Shown one piece after another: positions 44,337-54,573 of a stretch of DNA of 64,000 bases. The first letter of the stretch is position 1. Each line of letters begins with the position of its first letter. Both the position numbers and the translations under genes were made by a program. The stretch is from Flavobacteriales bacterium (GTDB taxonomy: Bacteria > Bacteroidota > Bacteroidia > Flavobacteriales_D > Sanyastnellaceae). Below the pieces are notes generated by a model. The model saw nothing but the letters and a program-made list of their open reading frames with translations, made no database searches and was not told where the DNA came from. The DNA is taken from NCBI GenBank assembly GCA_029238785.1, contig JAQWFN010000123.1, positions 1 to 64,000 of the forward strand. The letters are read 5' to 3'.

Positions 44337-45077
44337 ATGGAAAAAGACTACATTATAGGCCATCACCCATTGCGGGAGGCACTCGACAAGGAGAAAGAGA
44401 TTCAACGCATTCTGTACATGCGCGGACTAAAGAGTCCGGAAATTCTCCAAGCTATTAGCGAGGCGAAGGCATTGGGAATACCTTGTTCTCCTGTACCAGA
44501 GCAAAAACTTGCACGGATCACCAAAAAAAACCACCAAGGAGTCATTGCTTTTTTATCGCCAATTACCTTTGAGGTATTGGATATTTTCATCAGTCAGCTT
44601 TACGAGGCCGCGATTGTTCCTAAGGTATTATTGCTAGATGGTATTACCGATGTGAGAAATTTTGGAGCAGTTGTTCGAAGCGCCGAGTGTTTAGGTTTTC
44701 ACACCGTTGTTATTCCAACCAAAGGCATGGCGCCCATCAACGCCGACGCTATAAAAAGCAGTTCTGGGGCACTACTCAGACTCCCAATTTGCAGAACCGA
44801 TAGCGTTGCTGAGTGCATAACTTACTTGCAGAGTTATGGCATAAAAGTTATTGGATGCACTGAGAAATCAGAACAACTTATCAATGAAACACCGCTCGGA
44901 GGGGCCATCTGCGTAGTGCTTGGAAACGAAGAAACCGGATTATCTCGTGCCAGCTTAACTAAGGCTGATGATCTGGTGCGCATACCGATGTCGGGGCAAG
45001 TGCAAAGCTTAAATGTGGCTGCTAGTGGAGCAATTGCCATGTATGAAGTTGAAAGGCAACGTTTAGCAAGTGAATAA
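44337..45077 (+). CDS. rlmB: 23S rRNA (guanosine-2'-O-)-methyltransferase RlmB
   Basis: Predicted 246-residue SpoU/TrmH-class methyltransferase with a trefoil-knot SAM site. Motif 1 is VRNFGAVVRSAECLGFH near residue 105, motif 2 VLGNEETGLS near 195, and motif 3 IPMSGQVQSLNVAASGAIAMYE near 215. The N-terminal substrate domain begins IIGHHPLREAL. It methylates a guanosine of 23S rRNA by family knowledge. Six bases separate it from the GWxTD gene. Confidence 0.92.
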   Translation: MEKDYIIGHHPLREALDKEKEIQRILYMRGLKSPEILQAISEAKALGIPCSPVPEQKLARITKKNHQGVIAFLSPITFEVLDIFISQLYEAAIVPKVLLLDGITDVRNFGAVVRSAECLGFHTVVIPTKGMAPINADAIKSSSGALLRLPICRTDSVAECITYLQSYGIKVIGCTEKSEQLINETPLGGAICVVLGNEETGLSRASLTKADDLVRIPMSGQVQSLNVAASGAIAMYEVERQRLASE

Positions 45078-45178
45078 GATCAGAATATTATAACTTGCTA
45101 TTACTGATAAACTATTGTACTTTTTAGCATCTTTGCCGAAACACTTTACGAAATACCCTATTTCCTAAACAATTAAAC

Positions 45179-45574
45179 ATGAACAAATCCGCTCAACGTT
45201 CGAAGTTCTGGTTAAACCTTTTTTTTCTCATCGCATTATTTGTGGGACTTACAGGAGATGCCATAGCTCAATCTGCTTCTGAAGCACAAACAATTTACAT
45301 CAATCTTAATGGATTAAGCACTGACGATTATGCCGTGCTTGTTAAGGCTTGCCGCGAAAACAGCAGCTTTGATCTCACTCAAGCTTGTGTTCCCGTTGGC
45401 TTACTTGAATTTAAAGCGGCGGAAAACAACTCAAATACCTTGGCTGAGAATTTTGCTGCCATTAAAGCATTAATTTCTGCTAAGACCGGAAAGAATAACG
45501 CTGAATTGCTAGCAGATTTCAATGCCGAAACCTTTTTGAACAGCTGTAAAGCGTTCAGAAATGGATCTCACTAA
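45179..45574 (+). CDS. Small secreted protein at the head of the adhesin locus
   Basis: Predicted 131-residue exported protein: signal peptide about 30 residues (FWLNLFFLIALFVGLTGDAIAQ), then a domain with three Cys (VKACRENSSFDL, TQACVPVGLL, FLNSCKAF). The strand-helix start (QTIYINLNGLSTDDYAVLVKACRE) hints at a ferredoxin-like, HMA-type fold, but there is no CxxC metal site. A -7-like box CATCTTTG (45128-45135) precedes it. The adhesin gene begins 31 bases after the stop, so they are likely one operon. Function unknown. Confidence 0.75.
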   Translation: MNKSAQRSKFWLNLFFLIALFVGLTGDAIAQSASEAQTIYINLNGLSTDDYAVLVKACRENSSFDLTQACVPVGLLEFKAAENNSNTLAENFAAIKALISAKTGKNNAELLADFNAETFLNSCKAFRNGSH

Positions 45575-45605
45575 TTAGCACCCAACACTTATCAAAATAA
45601 CATCT

Positions 45606-48600
45606 ATGAGGTCACTGACATCATATCGCATCCTTTTGATGCTCTGTATAATTTTTATCGCCGGAACAACAAAAGCTCAGTTAACACTGGATTACTCGCT
45701 CACACCAGACCAAATTGCTCAAAACTTGGTTGGTGATGGGGTTGAGATTTTTAATGCTCAACTTACCGCGGCAGACTCAAGCTACGCTTACTACACCTCG
45801 AACAATACCGAGATCGGAACAAGCGAAGGTGTTCTACTTACCACAGGTAGAGCATGGAATGCTGTTGGTCCGAATGACGAGACCGGTCTTCCCGACTTGG
45901 ACGGAACCACCTGTTTGAACTGCAACCTTTACGACAACTTCTTCCCTGGAGACCCAACTTTGACAACTGCCAATGGTGGTTTGACAACTTGGGATGCATG
46001 TAAACTGCAATTCGACATCGTTCCTCAGGGTGATAGCATCAAGTTTGATTTCGTCTTTGCTAGTGAGGAATACCTCGAATGGGTAGGTTCTCCATTTAAC
46101 GACATTTTTGGATTCTTCATTACTGGCCCTGGTATTGGAACTCAAGTAAACATTGCTTTGATTCCGGGTACATCACAGCCGGTTGCTATCAACAACGTCA
46201 ACAACATCGACAATACCAGCTTTTTCTACAACAATCAGAACCCACTTGGGCAAGGTGTTCAGTATGATGGATTCACCATTGGACTTCAAGCACAAGTTGG
46301 TAACGTTATTCCTTGTGAGACTTACACATTGGAGTTGATCATTGCTGATGGTTCTGACCGTTTGTATGACAGTGCTGTATTTGTTTCGAAAATTGAATCC
46401 AACCCTATTGCTGTTCTCACCAGTACTGCTGGTGGTACAGATTACATGATTGAAGGTTGTAACAATGGAACAGTCACCTTTGAAAGTGGTGTTGTACAGG
46501 CCAATCCTTTGGATGTTAGTTTCACAATTGCGGGAGATGCTGAATTTGGAGTGGATTACACGACTTCACCGGACTTGACTCCGTTTTACGATGCGCTGAA
46601 CGACATTTACACCCTTACCATCCCGGCGGGAGAGACCAGTTTCAGTGTAGACATTCTTACAGTCAATGATGGACTAGGTGAAGGAACCGAGTTTATTTCA
46701 GTTCAATTGGTAGATCAACTTTGCGATGGTCTGGATTTTCAGAGTTCAGTAGATTTCGCCATTGAAGAAGAACTGGTAGTTACTCTTGCGCCAGCAGCAG
46801 CAACGATATGCTCTGGACTATGCGTACAATTGTTAGGCACAGCCGAAACTAATGGCGATGGTGACTTCACTTGGAGCCCCACACTTGGATTAAACAATCC
46901 TAACAGCCTCAGCCCTGAAGCTTGCCCAACAGTTACTACGACTTACACATTAACAAGCACACTTGCTTCTTGTGTTGCTTCAGCATCGAGCACAATCACT
47001 GTTACCAATCCAAGCATTAGCTTTGATGTTAGCGGTGTTACTTGCCAAGAAGGAAATAATGGAGAGATTGATATTACCGTAGGAGACGCAACGGCTCCTT
47101 TAACTTTTGAATGGACTCAAGACGGTGCTTTCTTCTCAGATCAGGAAGATTTATTTAATGTTCCAACGGGAGAATATTGCGTAACAGTTACGGATGCTTT
47201 GGGTTGTACATCAACAGAATGCGTAGCTGTTGTTGAAGTGAATTTATTGACCATTGCCGATGTGAATTTCAGCGATTACACTTGCTTCCCAATTTCTTGT
47301 AATGGCGCTTGTGATGGTTCTATTGCACTGAACATTGAGGGAGGTATTGCTCCTTACACAACAAGCATTGACGGTGTAGACCAAATAGGTGATGCTCCTG
47401 TATTCAATGATTTGTGCGCTGGAACTTATGATGTGACTATTATTGATGCAATTGGTTGTGAAATCACGGCTCAATACACACTTGAAGAACCTGAAATTTT
47501 GGAAATTCAAGTAGACGGAACCACTGATGTACTTTGTACTGGGGAAGAAACTGGTATAATTACCGTTACAACCACAGGTGGATGCCCGTTCTACACCTAC
47601 AGCTGGAGTCATGACCCTAACTTGACTTCGCCTTTGGCGACCTCTTTGCCCGCGGGCGACTTCACTGTAACAGTGACTGACGTGAATGGTTGTACATCAG
47701 TTCAATCGGTGACCATTACGATTAGTGAACCAAGCGCACCGCTTGCTGTTGTGGTGGACAATGTTTCTTTATATCCTGGAGGATTTGGAGTTAGTTGTCC
47801 AGACGCAGAAGACGGAAGCATTGATATTTCTACATCTGGAGGGACTCCTCCCTACTTAGTAACATGGATTCACGATCAAAGTGGAACAACTTACATCGGG
47901 CTAGAAGACTTGAGCAACTTGCCTTGTGGAATTTATGAGTTGACTGTAACAGACGATAATGGATGTGTTGTTACAGATGAAGTAGAAATTACTTGTGTTC
48001 CGGCGTGGGATATTCAAGTAAGCACTGTTCCTAACCCATGTGGAGATCCTTTAGCTGCTTTGGGTGAAATCGAGGTGATTGCTGGAGGTGCTCATGGAGG
48101 TCCTTTTACTTTTGATTGGACCGGCGGACCAAGCTGTCCGTGTACAGGACCTAATCTCACCAATTTAATCTCTGGTGATTACTTTTTGACCCTTACAGAT
48201 GTTGAAGGATGTTCCACAGACCTTGTGATTAATATTGGTGAAAACGACCAGTTTACGGTGAACGAGACCATCACACCTGCTTCTTGTGGAGGTACTTGCG
48301 ATGGTAGCATTGAAATCGAAGTGGCCGGGGCTGTCGCTGATAGTTTCTCTTGGACTGGTCCTGATGGCTTTGTATCAAGTGATGAAGACATCTTTGACTT
48401 GTGCGCTGGAAGCTATGTGGTAACTGTTACTTCTGGCTTGTGCGAAGAACAATTTGTATACGTGGTAACTGAACCTACTCCAATTGATATCGATTTTGAT
48501 GTGGTTGTTCCTCCAATTTGTTTCGGACAGAACAATGGTTCAATCGATATCTCACTTAGTGGTGGTACTGGCGTATTAACTGCAGTTTGGGAAGCCCAGC

Positions 48601-51497
48601 CTGAGTGTTTCTTCCCTGAAACCACCGGTACAAGCATTTCTAACCTGTTTGAGTGCACTTATGTGGTTCAAGTTACTGATGCTGATGGATGTGTTGTTAC
48701 TGACAGCCTCTTCTTGGACGCACCACAAGTGATGGACATCTTTGTTTCAGTTTCTGATTTTGGTGGTGACTTTAATGTTTCTTGTAACGGTGCGAATGAT
48801 GGTGCTATTTCTGTGAGTATTGAAGGCGGAACACCTGATTGTACAACCTTTGCTCCTGAGTGTTACAATTATGACTGGACCAGCTGTGACCCGGTTAATA
48901 TTCCTGGTATATCACAACAGACTGATTTACCAGCAGGGAGCTATTGCGTTGTAGTTACCGATGTAAATGGTTGTGTTGCTACTACTGAAATCGACCTTGA
49001 AGAACCAGAACCAATTGAAAGTTCAGGAGCAGTTAGTGATTACAATGGATTTGAAATTAGCTGTAACGGACTTTGTGATGGGTGGATATCACCAAACATC
49101 ACAGGAGGAAATGGAAATTACGTTCTTTATCAGTGGATTACTGGAGATATTGGTGACAACCTTGCTGATGCAGATACCTTGTTTAACCTTTGCCCAGGCA
49201 CTTACGAATTGCGTGTTGTAGATCAACAAGACTGTGAAAACACCATCCTTTTTGAATTGCAGGAACCAGATGCTTTAGAACTCAGCATTGATAACATCAC
49301 ACCAGTTAGTTGTTACGACTATAGCGATGGATCTATTGCTGTTTCAGGAAACGGTGGAACGGGAGTGTATACCTTCGATTGGAACAACGGAGATTTTGCA
49401 GGAAACGTGCTTGCTGGTATTCCTGGTGGGCTCTATGACTTGGAGATGACCGACACAAACGGTTGTATCCTTGAAGAATCCGTTGTGGTTTTTGAACCAG
49501 ACACCTTCATTGTTAACTTGACTGTTCCTATTTTAAATGGAAGTGATTTTGTTATCCCATGTGTTGGCGACTCAAGCGGGGCTATTTTTACTATCATTCA
49601 AGGTGGCCTTCCTAACTTTGACATTGTGTGGACAGGGGCTGGAATCGAAAACCCAAATGATTTGAATCAAGTTGAACTTCCTGCTGGTGTTTATGATATT
49701 ACCGTTACAGATAGTGATGGCTGTATCGCTACTGCTTCTGCGGAAATAACCGAACCAGATGAAGCTCTTGAAGTAAGCGCCATTGTTTCATTATATCCAA
49801 GTGGTGAAGAAATCTCTTGCTTTGGTTCTTGTGATGGTAGTATTGACTTGACTGTAAACGGAGGAGTTGGCCCTTACACCTTCCTTTGGGAGTTGGATAA
49901 TCTTGGCGATACTTTGAGCATTGCTGAAGATCAATTTGATTTGTGTGAAGGCTTTTATGAAGTTTTGGTGAGTGATGCGAATGGATGTGACACCCTTCTT
50001 CAATTCAACATTCAACAACCTACACAAATCATGTCTAATGCAGTGCTTTCGGACTTCAACGGTTTCAACACTTCTTGTCCTGAAGCTTGCGACGCTTCGA
50101 TTACGGCTAGCCCAACAGGAGGAACTCCTGGCTACACTATTCTATGGACAGTTAATGATACCCCAGTAGGTGGAGGAGAAACTCTTCTTGGTTTATGCGC
50201 TGGAGATGTTGTAAGCTTGCTCATCACTGATGATGTAGACTGCAGTATAGAAGAAATCTTCGTTATTACGGGTCCAGAACCTATTCAAGCAAATGAAAGT
50301 GTCACCAACATTTCTTGTGATGGCCTTACACTGGGAAGTATTGACTTAGCTACAAGCGGTGGAACTGGTGATTACACTTACACTTGGACACCTGATTTTG
50401 GTAATGTTTCAAGCATCTCTGATTTGAGTGCTGGTGAATACTGTGTGAATATCGAGGATAGCAATGGATGCTTTATAGATGAGTGCTTTACCATTATTGA
50501 ACCAACCCCAATTGAGGGTACCGGAACGTCAAGCGCCGCAAACTGTGGTTTGTGCGACGGAAGTATAGACTTGTTGTTAACAGCTATTGATGCTCCTTTT
50601 ACAGTTGTATGGACTGGACCAACAGTAATCGCTAATGACGAAACTAACCCTGTTGACTTGTGCGAAGGAACCTATACAGCCATCATCACTGATGCTAATG
50701 GTTGCTCTGCTGTGATTGAACTTGATGTGAATGGTACGCAAGCATTAACTGCTGATGCTGAACTTGTTCAACCACTTTGTTATGGTGACTGCAACGGTAG
50801 TATCGATTTGAGTATCGAGAATGCCAACGGAGATGTCACTATTGTTTGGAGTGATGCTGAAGGAAACGTGATTAGCAATGACACAAGCATCGATGGTATT
50901 TGCCAAGGATCGTTTAGTGTGGTAATTACAGATGAGCTTGGTTGTGAGATTACTGAAAGCTACAGCATCATCGAGCCAGATTCAATTTCAATCTTTGGAA
51001 CAAGCCCATTGTATTCGAATGGATTTAATGTTTCTGATTTCGACGGAAACAATGGAAGCATAGAAACAGATATTTCTGGAGGAACCCCTGATTACGAAAT
51101 CATGTGGACCGGTCCGAGCATGATCGAAGACGGTGAAGCAATGCCTAGTGGTTTAACAGCAGGCAGCTACGTCATCAGCATTACTGATGCCAATGGTTGT
51201 ATGAAAGACAGTACCATTATTTTAACTCAGCCTGACGATTTAGCTTTACCAACAGGACTTTCTCCGAACAACGATGGCGCTAACGATGCTTATGTGATTT
51301 TAGGCGTATCTGAACACCCAGACAATACCTTTGTGGTCTTTAACAGATGGGGAAATATCGTTTACGAAAAGAACAATTATAACAACGAATGGACCGGCAC
51401 CAATACCGATGGAGAAGAGTTACCTGACGGGACTTACTTTGTGGTATTCACCGCTGGAGATCGTGAGTTTGCTACTTACGTAGACTTAAGAAGATAA
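45606..51497 (+). CDS. Giant SprB-like repeat adhesin with T9SS type B sorting domain
   Basis: Predicted 1963-residue cell-surface protein. A signal peptide (ending near TTKAQ) is followed by a choice-of-anchor L-type domain (residues about 30-260, FDFVFASEEYLEWVGSPFND). A Calx-beta-like segment follows (about 285-400). About 17 SprB-type repeats of 70-90 residues then fill 460-1860, each with a pattern near CxGxCDGSIxLxxxGG, Y, W, and ending GxYxVxVTDxNGC. The end is the type B sorting/gliding C-terminal domain (LPTGLSPNNDGANDAYVI to FVVFNRWGNIVYE and DLRR). In Flavobacterium such adhesins move along the surface during gliding. It is the substrate of the proteins encoded immediately downstream. 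Confidence 0.9.
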   Translation: MRSLTSYRILLMLCIIFIAGTTKAQLTLDYSLTPDQIAQNLVGDGVEIFNAQLTAADSSYAYYTSNNTEIGTSEGVLLTTGRAWNAVGPNDETGLPDLDGTTCLNCNLYDNFFPGDPTLTTANGGLTTWDACKLQFDIVPQGDSIKFDFVFASEEYLEWVGSPFNDIFGFFITGPGIGTQVNIALIPGTSQPVAINNVNNIDNTSFFYNNQNPLGQGVQYDGFTIGLQAQVGNVIPCETYTLELIIADGSDRLYDSAVFVSKIESNPIAVLTSTAGGTDYMIEGCNNGTVTFESGVVQANPLDVSFTIAGDAEFGVDYTTSPDLTPFYDALNDIYTLTIPAGETSFSVDILTVNDGLGEGTEFISVQLVDQLCDGLDFQSSVDFAIEEELVVTLAPAAATICSGLCVQLLGTAETNGDGDFTWSPTLGLNNPNSLSPEACPTVTTTYTLTSTLASCVASASSTITVTNPSISFDVSGVTCQEGNNGEIDITVGDATAPLTFEWTQDGAFFSDQEDLFNVPTGEYCVTVTDALGCTSTECVAVVEVNLLTIADVNFSDYTCFPISCNGACDGSIALNIEGGIAPYTTSIDGVDQIGDAPVFNDLCAGTYDVTIIDAIGCEITAQYTLEEPEILEIQVDGTTDVLCTGEETGIITVTTTGGCPFYTYSWSHDPNLTSPLATSLPAGDFTVTVTDVNGCTSVQSVTITISEPSAPLAVVVDNVSLYPGGFGVSCPDAEDGSIDISTSGGTPPYLVTWIHDQSGTTYIGLEDLSNLPCGIYELTVTDDNGCVVTDEVEITCVPAWDIQVSTVPNPCGDPLAALGEIEVIAGGAHGGPFTFDWTGGPSCPCTGPNLTNLISGDYFLTLTDVEGCSTDLVINIGENDQFTVNETITPASCGGTCDGSIEIEVAGAVADSFSWTGPDGFVSSDEDIFDLCAGSYVVTVTSGLCEEQFVYVVTEPTPIDIDFDVVVPPICFGQNNGSIDISLSGGTGVLTAVWEAQPECFFPETTGTSISNLFECTYVVQVTDADGCVVTDSLFLDAPQVMDIFVSVSDFGGDFNVSCNGANDGAISVSIEGGTPDCTTFAPECYNYDWTSCDPVNIPGISQQTDLPAGSYCVVVTDVNGCVATTEIDLEEPEPIESSGAVSDYNGFEISCNGLCDGWISPNITGGNGNYVLYQWITGDIGDNLADADTLFNLCPGTYELRVVDQQDCENTILFELQEPDALELSIDNITPVSCYDYSDGSIAVSGNGGTGVYTFDWNNGDFAGNVLAGIPGGLYDLEMTDTNGCILEESVVVFEPDTFIVNLTVPILNGSDFVIPCVGDSSGAIFTIIQGGLPNFDIVWTGAGIENPNDLNQVELPAGVYDITVTDSDGCIATASAEITEPDEALEVSAIVSLYPSGEEISCFGSCDGSIDLTVNGGVGPYTFLWELDNLGDTLSIAEDQFDLCEGFYEVLVSDANGCDTLLQFNIQQPTQIMSNAVLSDFNGFNTSCPEACDASITASPTGGTPGYTILWTVNDTPVGGGETLLGLCAGDVVSLLITDDVDCSIEEIFVITGPEPIQANESVTNISCDGLTLGSIDLATSGGTGDYTYTWTPDFGNVSSISDLSAGEYCVNIEDSNGCFIDECFTIIEPTPIEGTGTSSAANCGLCDGSIDLLLTAIDAPFTVVWTGPTVIANDETNPVDLCEGTYTAIITDANGCSAVIELDVNGTQALTADAELVQPLCYGDCNGSIDLSIENANGDVTIVWSDAEGNVISNDTSIDGICQGSFSVVITDELGCEITESYSIIEPDSISIFGTSPLYSNGFNVSDFDGNNGSIETDISGGTPDYEIMWTGPSMIEDGEAMPSGLTAGSYVISITDANGCMKDSTIILTQPDDLALPTGLSPNNDGANDAYVILGVSEHPDNTFVVFNRWGNIVYEKNNYNNEWTGTNTDGEELPDGTYFVVFTAGDREFATYVDLRR

Positions 51498-51518
51498 ATC
51501 AAGTTTGAAAACAAGATC

Positions 51519-52442
51519 ATGAAAAAATATATTTTCCTTTTTGTTCTGATGTGCTTGAGCGGAATTACTTTCGCCCAACAAGAGCTGCAAGTGAGTCAGT
51601 ACATGTTCAATGGCATGTTACTGAATCCTGCTTATGCTGGCACACACGACTATTTTGGCGCAACACTCTTGCACCGATCTCAGTGGGTTAACCTTGACGG
51701 CGCTCCAACAACGCAAGTATTTGCTATTGACGGACCAATTGCTAACAAACGCATGGGAGTTGGGCTTGTAGTGAGTAACGATCAAATTGGGATTACCTCT
51801 CAATTAGATGTTGCCGCTAACTTTGCCTACCACTTGCCTTTAGGACCAGGAAGTTTGTCTTTCGGTATTAAAGCTGGTATTGCTATGTATAGCGCAGATC
51901 TTGGCGATGTAACCATTTGGGACAATAACGACGCGGTTTACAATCAAAACAGCATCCAAAACGAAATGATCACGAAGTTTGGTTTTGGAACTTACTACCA
52001 TACGGAGAAGTTTTATGCAGGAATCTCTATCCCAATGATTTATTCTTTGGACGACAACATTCTTCCTGAGATTACAAATCAAGACAACTACTTTACTCAA
52101 CACTACTACGCTAATGTTGGTGGGGTAATTGATTTAGGTCCGGCCCTTGCCTTCAAACCTTCAACCTTGATTAAATTCTTACCTGGAGCACCAATTGAAT
52201 TGGACCTTAATGCTAACTTCTTGCTTTATGAGCGACTGTGGTTAGGTTTAGGTTATAGAACGCAAGATGCGATGATTGGGATGATTGAATACAACATCTC
52301 TCCTCAATTGCGTATTGGTTATGCTTACGATTACACTTTGACCGATATCCAGGATTATTCTGCTGGAAGTCATGAGATCATGATTGGTCTTGATTTTGGC
52401 AAAGACATTTCAATAAAAACTAGATCACCAAGATACTTCTAA
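51519..52442 (+). CDS. PorP/SprF family outer-membrane protein
   Basis: Predicted 307-residue outer-membrane barrel of the PorP/SprF family (type IX system): signal peptide ending near TFAQ, then the signature QYMFNGMLLNPAYAGTHDYF near residue 30 and amphipathic strands to the C-terminus. SprF is needed for secretion of SprB-type substrates, and its gene is usually immediately downstream of the adhesin. The position here, 21 bases after the adhesin, fits that exactly. Confidence 0.93.
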   Translation: MKKYIFLFVLMCLSGITFAQQELQVSQYMFNGMLLNPAYAGTHDYFGATLLHRSQWVNLDGAPTTQVFAIDGPIANKRMGVGLVVSNDQIGITSQLDVAANFAYHLPLGPGSLSFGIKAGIAMYSADLGDVTIWDNNDAVYNQNSIQNEMITKFGFGTYYHTEKFYAGISIPMIYSLDDNILPEITNQDNYFTQHYYANVGGVIDLGPALAFKPSTLIKFLPGAPIELDLNANFLLYERLWLGLGYRTQDAMIGMIEYNISPQLRIGYAYDYTLTDIQDYSAGSHEIMIGLDFGKDISIKTRSPRYF

Positions 52443-52445
52443 ACT

Positions 52446-54500
52446 ATGACCTCTACATTTAAACATCTTGCCATAGGTCTAGCCGTTTTGACTTTGGCCT
52501 CATGTGCTTCTTTGAACATTAAAGAAGGCATCTCGGCGTATAAGGATTATGAGATGGATGACGCCATCACCCTTCTAGAAAAAGGACTGGACAAAAAAGA
52601 AGACGCTGAAGGAAGACGGAGTTTAGCAGATGCTTACTTTCAAACCAATCAGTATGATTTAGCTATTGCACAATATGAACTTCTCGGTGTGAGCACTGCA
52701 GCCACAGACGAAGATCGTATTGCTCATGGAAAAGCATTGATGGCCAGCGAACGCTATGAAGACGCTGAGAACATTTTTTCTGGGATTTTATCGAGAGACC
52801 CTTCGAATGAAATTGCACAGGCACTGAAATCATCTTGCAAACGCGTTAATGAGTTCAAACAAGATTCATCACTCTACGAAATCGCTCCTTTAATAATCTC
52901 AGGAGTTGATTTGGCTTATGCACCTGTGAAGTACAAAGAAGGAATCTTATTTACGGGGGAAAACGCTGTTAGTGGTCCTAAAGACAGCTACACCGGCCTA
53001 GCTTATACAGATTTATTCTACGCTGCCAGAAGTGGTAATAATTTTAGTGCTGCGGAGCGTCTTGACGGAGTGAACCAGAAATATCATGATGGCATTGCTT
53101 GTATTAGTGCTGATGGAAACACCATGATCTTAACGCGAAGCCACTACAAACGCAAGAACGTTTTAGAGGGAAATGACGTCGAGGAAAGCACAACTCAATT
53201 GTATAGCAGCACTAAAGACGAAGCGGGCAATTGGACTGCACCAGAGGAATTAAGTATTAACGACCCTAATTTCATGTTTGCTCACCCTAGCTTGAGTGCC
53301 GATGGAAAAACGCTTTATTTCTCTTCTAACAAAGCCGGCGGTTTTGGTGGAATGGACATTTGGAAAGTGGAGCAACTTGAAACTGGTGAATGGGGAACGC
53401 CTATGAACTTAGGTTCAAGAATTAACAGCAAGGGCGATGAAGTATTCCCAAGCTTGAAATCTGCAGACAGCCTTTACTTTTCATCAGATGCACAACAAAC
53501 CATTGGTGGCTTGGACATCTTGTATAGTGTAAACAGAAACGGTGGATGGTCTGTGCCTACTCACCTTGCTTACCCATTAAACACATCACGTGATGATTTT
53601 GGGGTTCTTTTTGTTGATGGAATGAGCGGTTATCTTTCTAGTGATCGCAGTGGCATCGATAAGGTCTATGCCTTCCAAATCTTTGAACCGAGTGTTGTGA
53701 TGAGTGGTGTTGTAACTAAAAAAGGAAGTGTTGAGCCTTTGGACAATGCTAAAATCACCATCATCAACAAAACAGACGGAACAGAAACAGTTGTCATGTC
53801 TGATGAAGTTGGTATGTTCGAAATGCCATTAATCACTGGTAAAAGTTACGAGGTGAAGGTGGAAAAGGAAGGTTACTTTAGCACTATCGACCAATTTGAT
53901 ACAAGAGATATCCAGTCAAATAAAATCATTGAACAGAATTTCGCTCTTCTTCCCTTGTCCAATGACGAGAATACTGCTGACGGAAGTGAGGAAGGTTCTG
54001 GAAATGATAAAAACGGTTCTGGCACTGATAATGGTAATGAAAGCGGTTCTGAAAGCGGTTCTGAAAACGGTTCTGGAAACGGTTCTGGAAACGGAGATAA
54101 CAACGGCAACAATTCGAATGGAAACCAAACCGGCATCAACCAGAATAAGCCCTATGAGATCCCTAACATTAATTGGGATTACAACAAATATGATATCAGA
54201 CCAGACGCAATTCCTTACTTGAACTACGTTGTGAAATTATTGAAAGACAATCCAGAATTGCGCATTGAAATTAGCTCTCATTGTGACTCTAGAGGTTCGG
54301 ATGATTTCAACGATGCTTTATCTCAAAAACGTGCAAACGAAGTGGTAAAATACCTCGTAGCAAAAGGCGTAAAGCGAAGCATGCTCATCAGCAAAGGTTA
54401 CGGAAAACGCCGTTTATTGAACAAATGTGCTACCGGAGTTGAGTGCTCAGAAGCAGAACATCAAAAGAATAGAAGAACTGAGTTCCTTGTAATTCAGTAA
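52446..54500 (+). CDS. PorE-like OmpA/PD40 lipoprotein of the adhesin locus
   Basis: Predicted 684-residue lipoprotein (lipobox LASC, Cys near 20). Order of domains: TPR repeats (about 30-140, LADAYFQTNQYDLAIAQYELL); PD40 propeller (about 150-430, FAHPSLSADGKTLYFSSNKAG); a carboxypeptidase-regulatory-like domain (about 430-510); a low-complexity Gly/Ser/Asn/Glu linker (about 515-560); and a C-terminal OmpA domain (about 570-684) with the peptidoglycan-binding Asp and Arg in SHCDSRGSDDFNDALSQKRA. This matches PorE, which links T9SS to peptidoglycan. It lies three bases after the PorP/SprF gene, so the three genes form a single export unit. Confidence 0.88.
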   Translation: MTSTFKHLAIGLAVLTLASCASLNIKEGISAYKDYEMDDAITLLEKGLDKKEDAEGRRSLADAYFQTNQYDLAIAQYELLGVSTAATDEDRIAHGKALMASERYEDAENIFSGILSRDPSNEIAQALKSSCKRVNEFKQDSSLYEIAPLIISGVDLAYAPVKYKEGILFTGENAVSGPKDSYTGLAYTDLFYAARSGNNFSAAERLDGVNQKYHDGIACISADGNTMILTRSHYKRKNVLEGNDVEESTTQLYSSTKDEAGNWTAPEELSINDPNFMFAHPSLSADGKTLYFSSNKAGGFGGMDIWKVEQLETGEWGTPMNLGSRINSKGDEVFPSLKSADSLYFSSDAQQTIGGLDILYSVNRNGGWSVPTHLAYPLNTSRDDFGVLFVDGMSGYLSSDRSGIDKVYAFQIFEPSVVMSGVVTKKGSVEPLDNAKITIINKTDGTETVVMSDEVGMFEMPLITGKSYEVKVEKEGYFSTIDQFDTRDIQSNKIIEQNFALLPLSNDENTADGSEEGSGNDKNGSGTDNGNESGSESGSENGSGNGSGNGDNNGNNSNGNQTGINQNKPYEIPNINWDYNKYDIRPDAIPYLNYVVKLLKDNPELRIEISSHCDSRGSDDFNDALSQKRANEVVKYLVAKGVKRSMLISKGYGKRRLLNKCATGVECSEAEHQKNRRTEFLVIQ
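54010..54100 (+). repeat. In-frame 12-bp short tandem repeats in the linker of the PorE-like gene
   Basis: A unit close to GGTTCTGAAAGC recurs at least five times, later copies reading GGTTCTGGAAAC. It encodes Gly-Ser-Glu/Gly-Ser/Asn tetrapeptides of the disordered linker. The unit is a multiple of three, so slippage changes linker length without frameshift. Confidence 0.75.
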
Positions 54501-54514
54501 GCTTTGACTCATTT

Positions 54515-54553
54515 AAAAAGGGCTACCTCAATTAAGAAGTAGCCCTTTTTTTT
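54515..54553 (+). terminator. Strong terminator closing the adhesin operon
   Basis: AAAAAGGGCTAC (54515-54526) pairs perfectly with GTAGCCCTTTTT (54539-54550) around a 12-base loop, followed by further T. It lies 15 bases after the stop of the PorE-like gene. Confidence 0.9.
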
Positions 54554-54573
54554 GTCGAATAATTTTACTCCTA

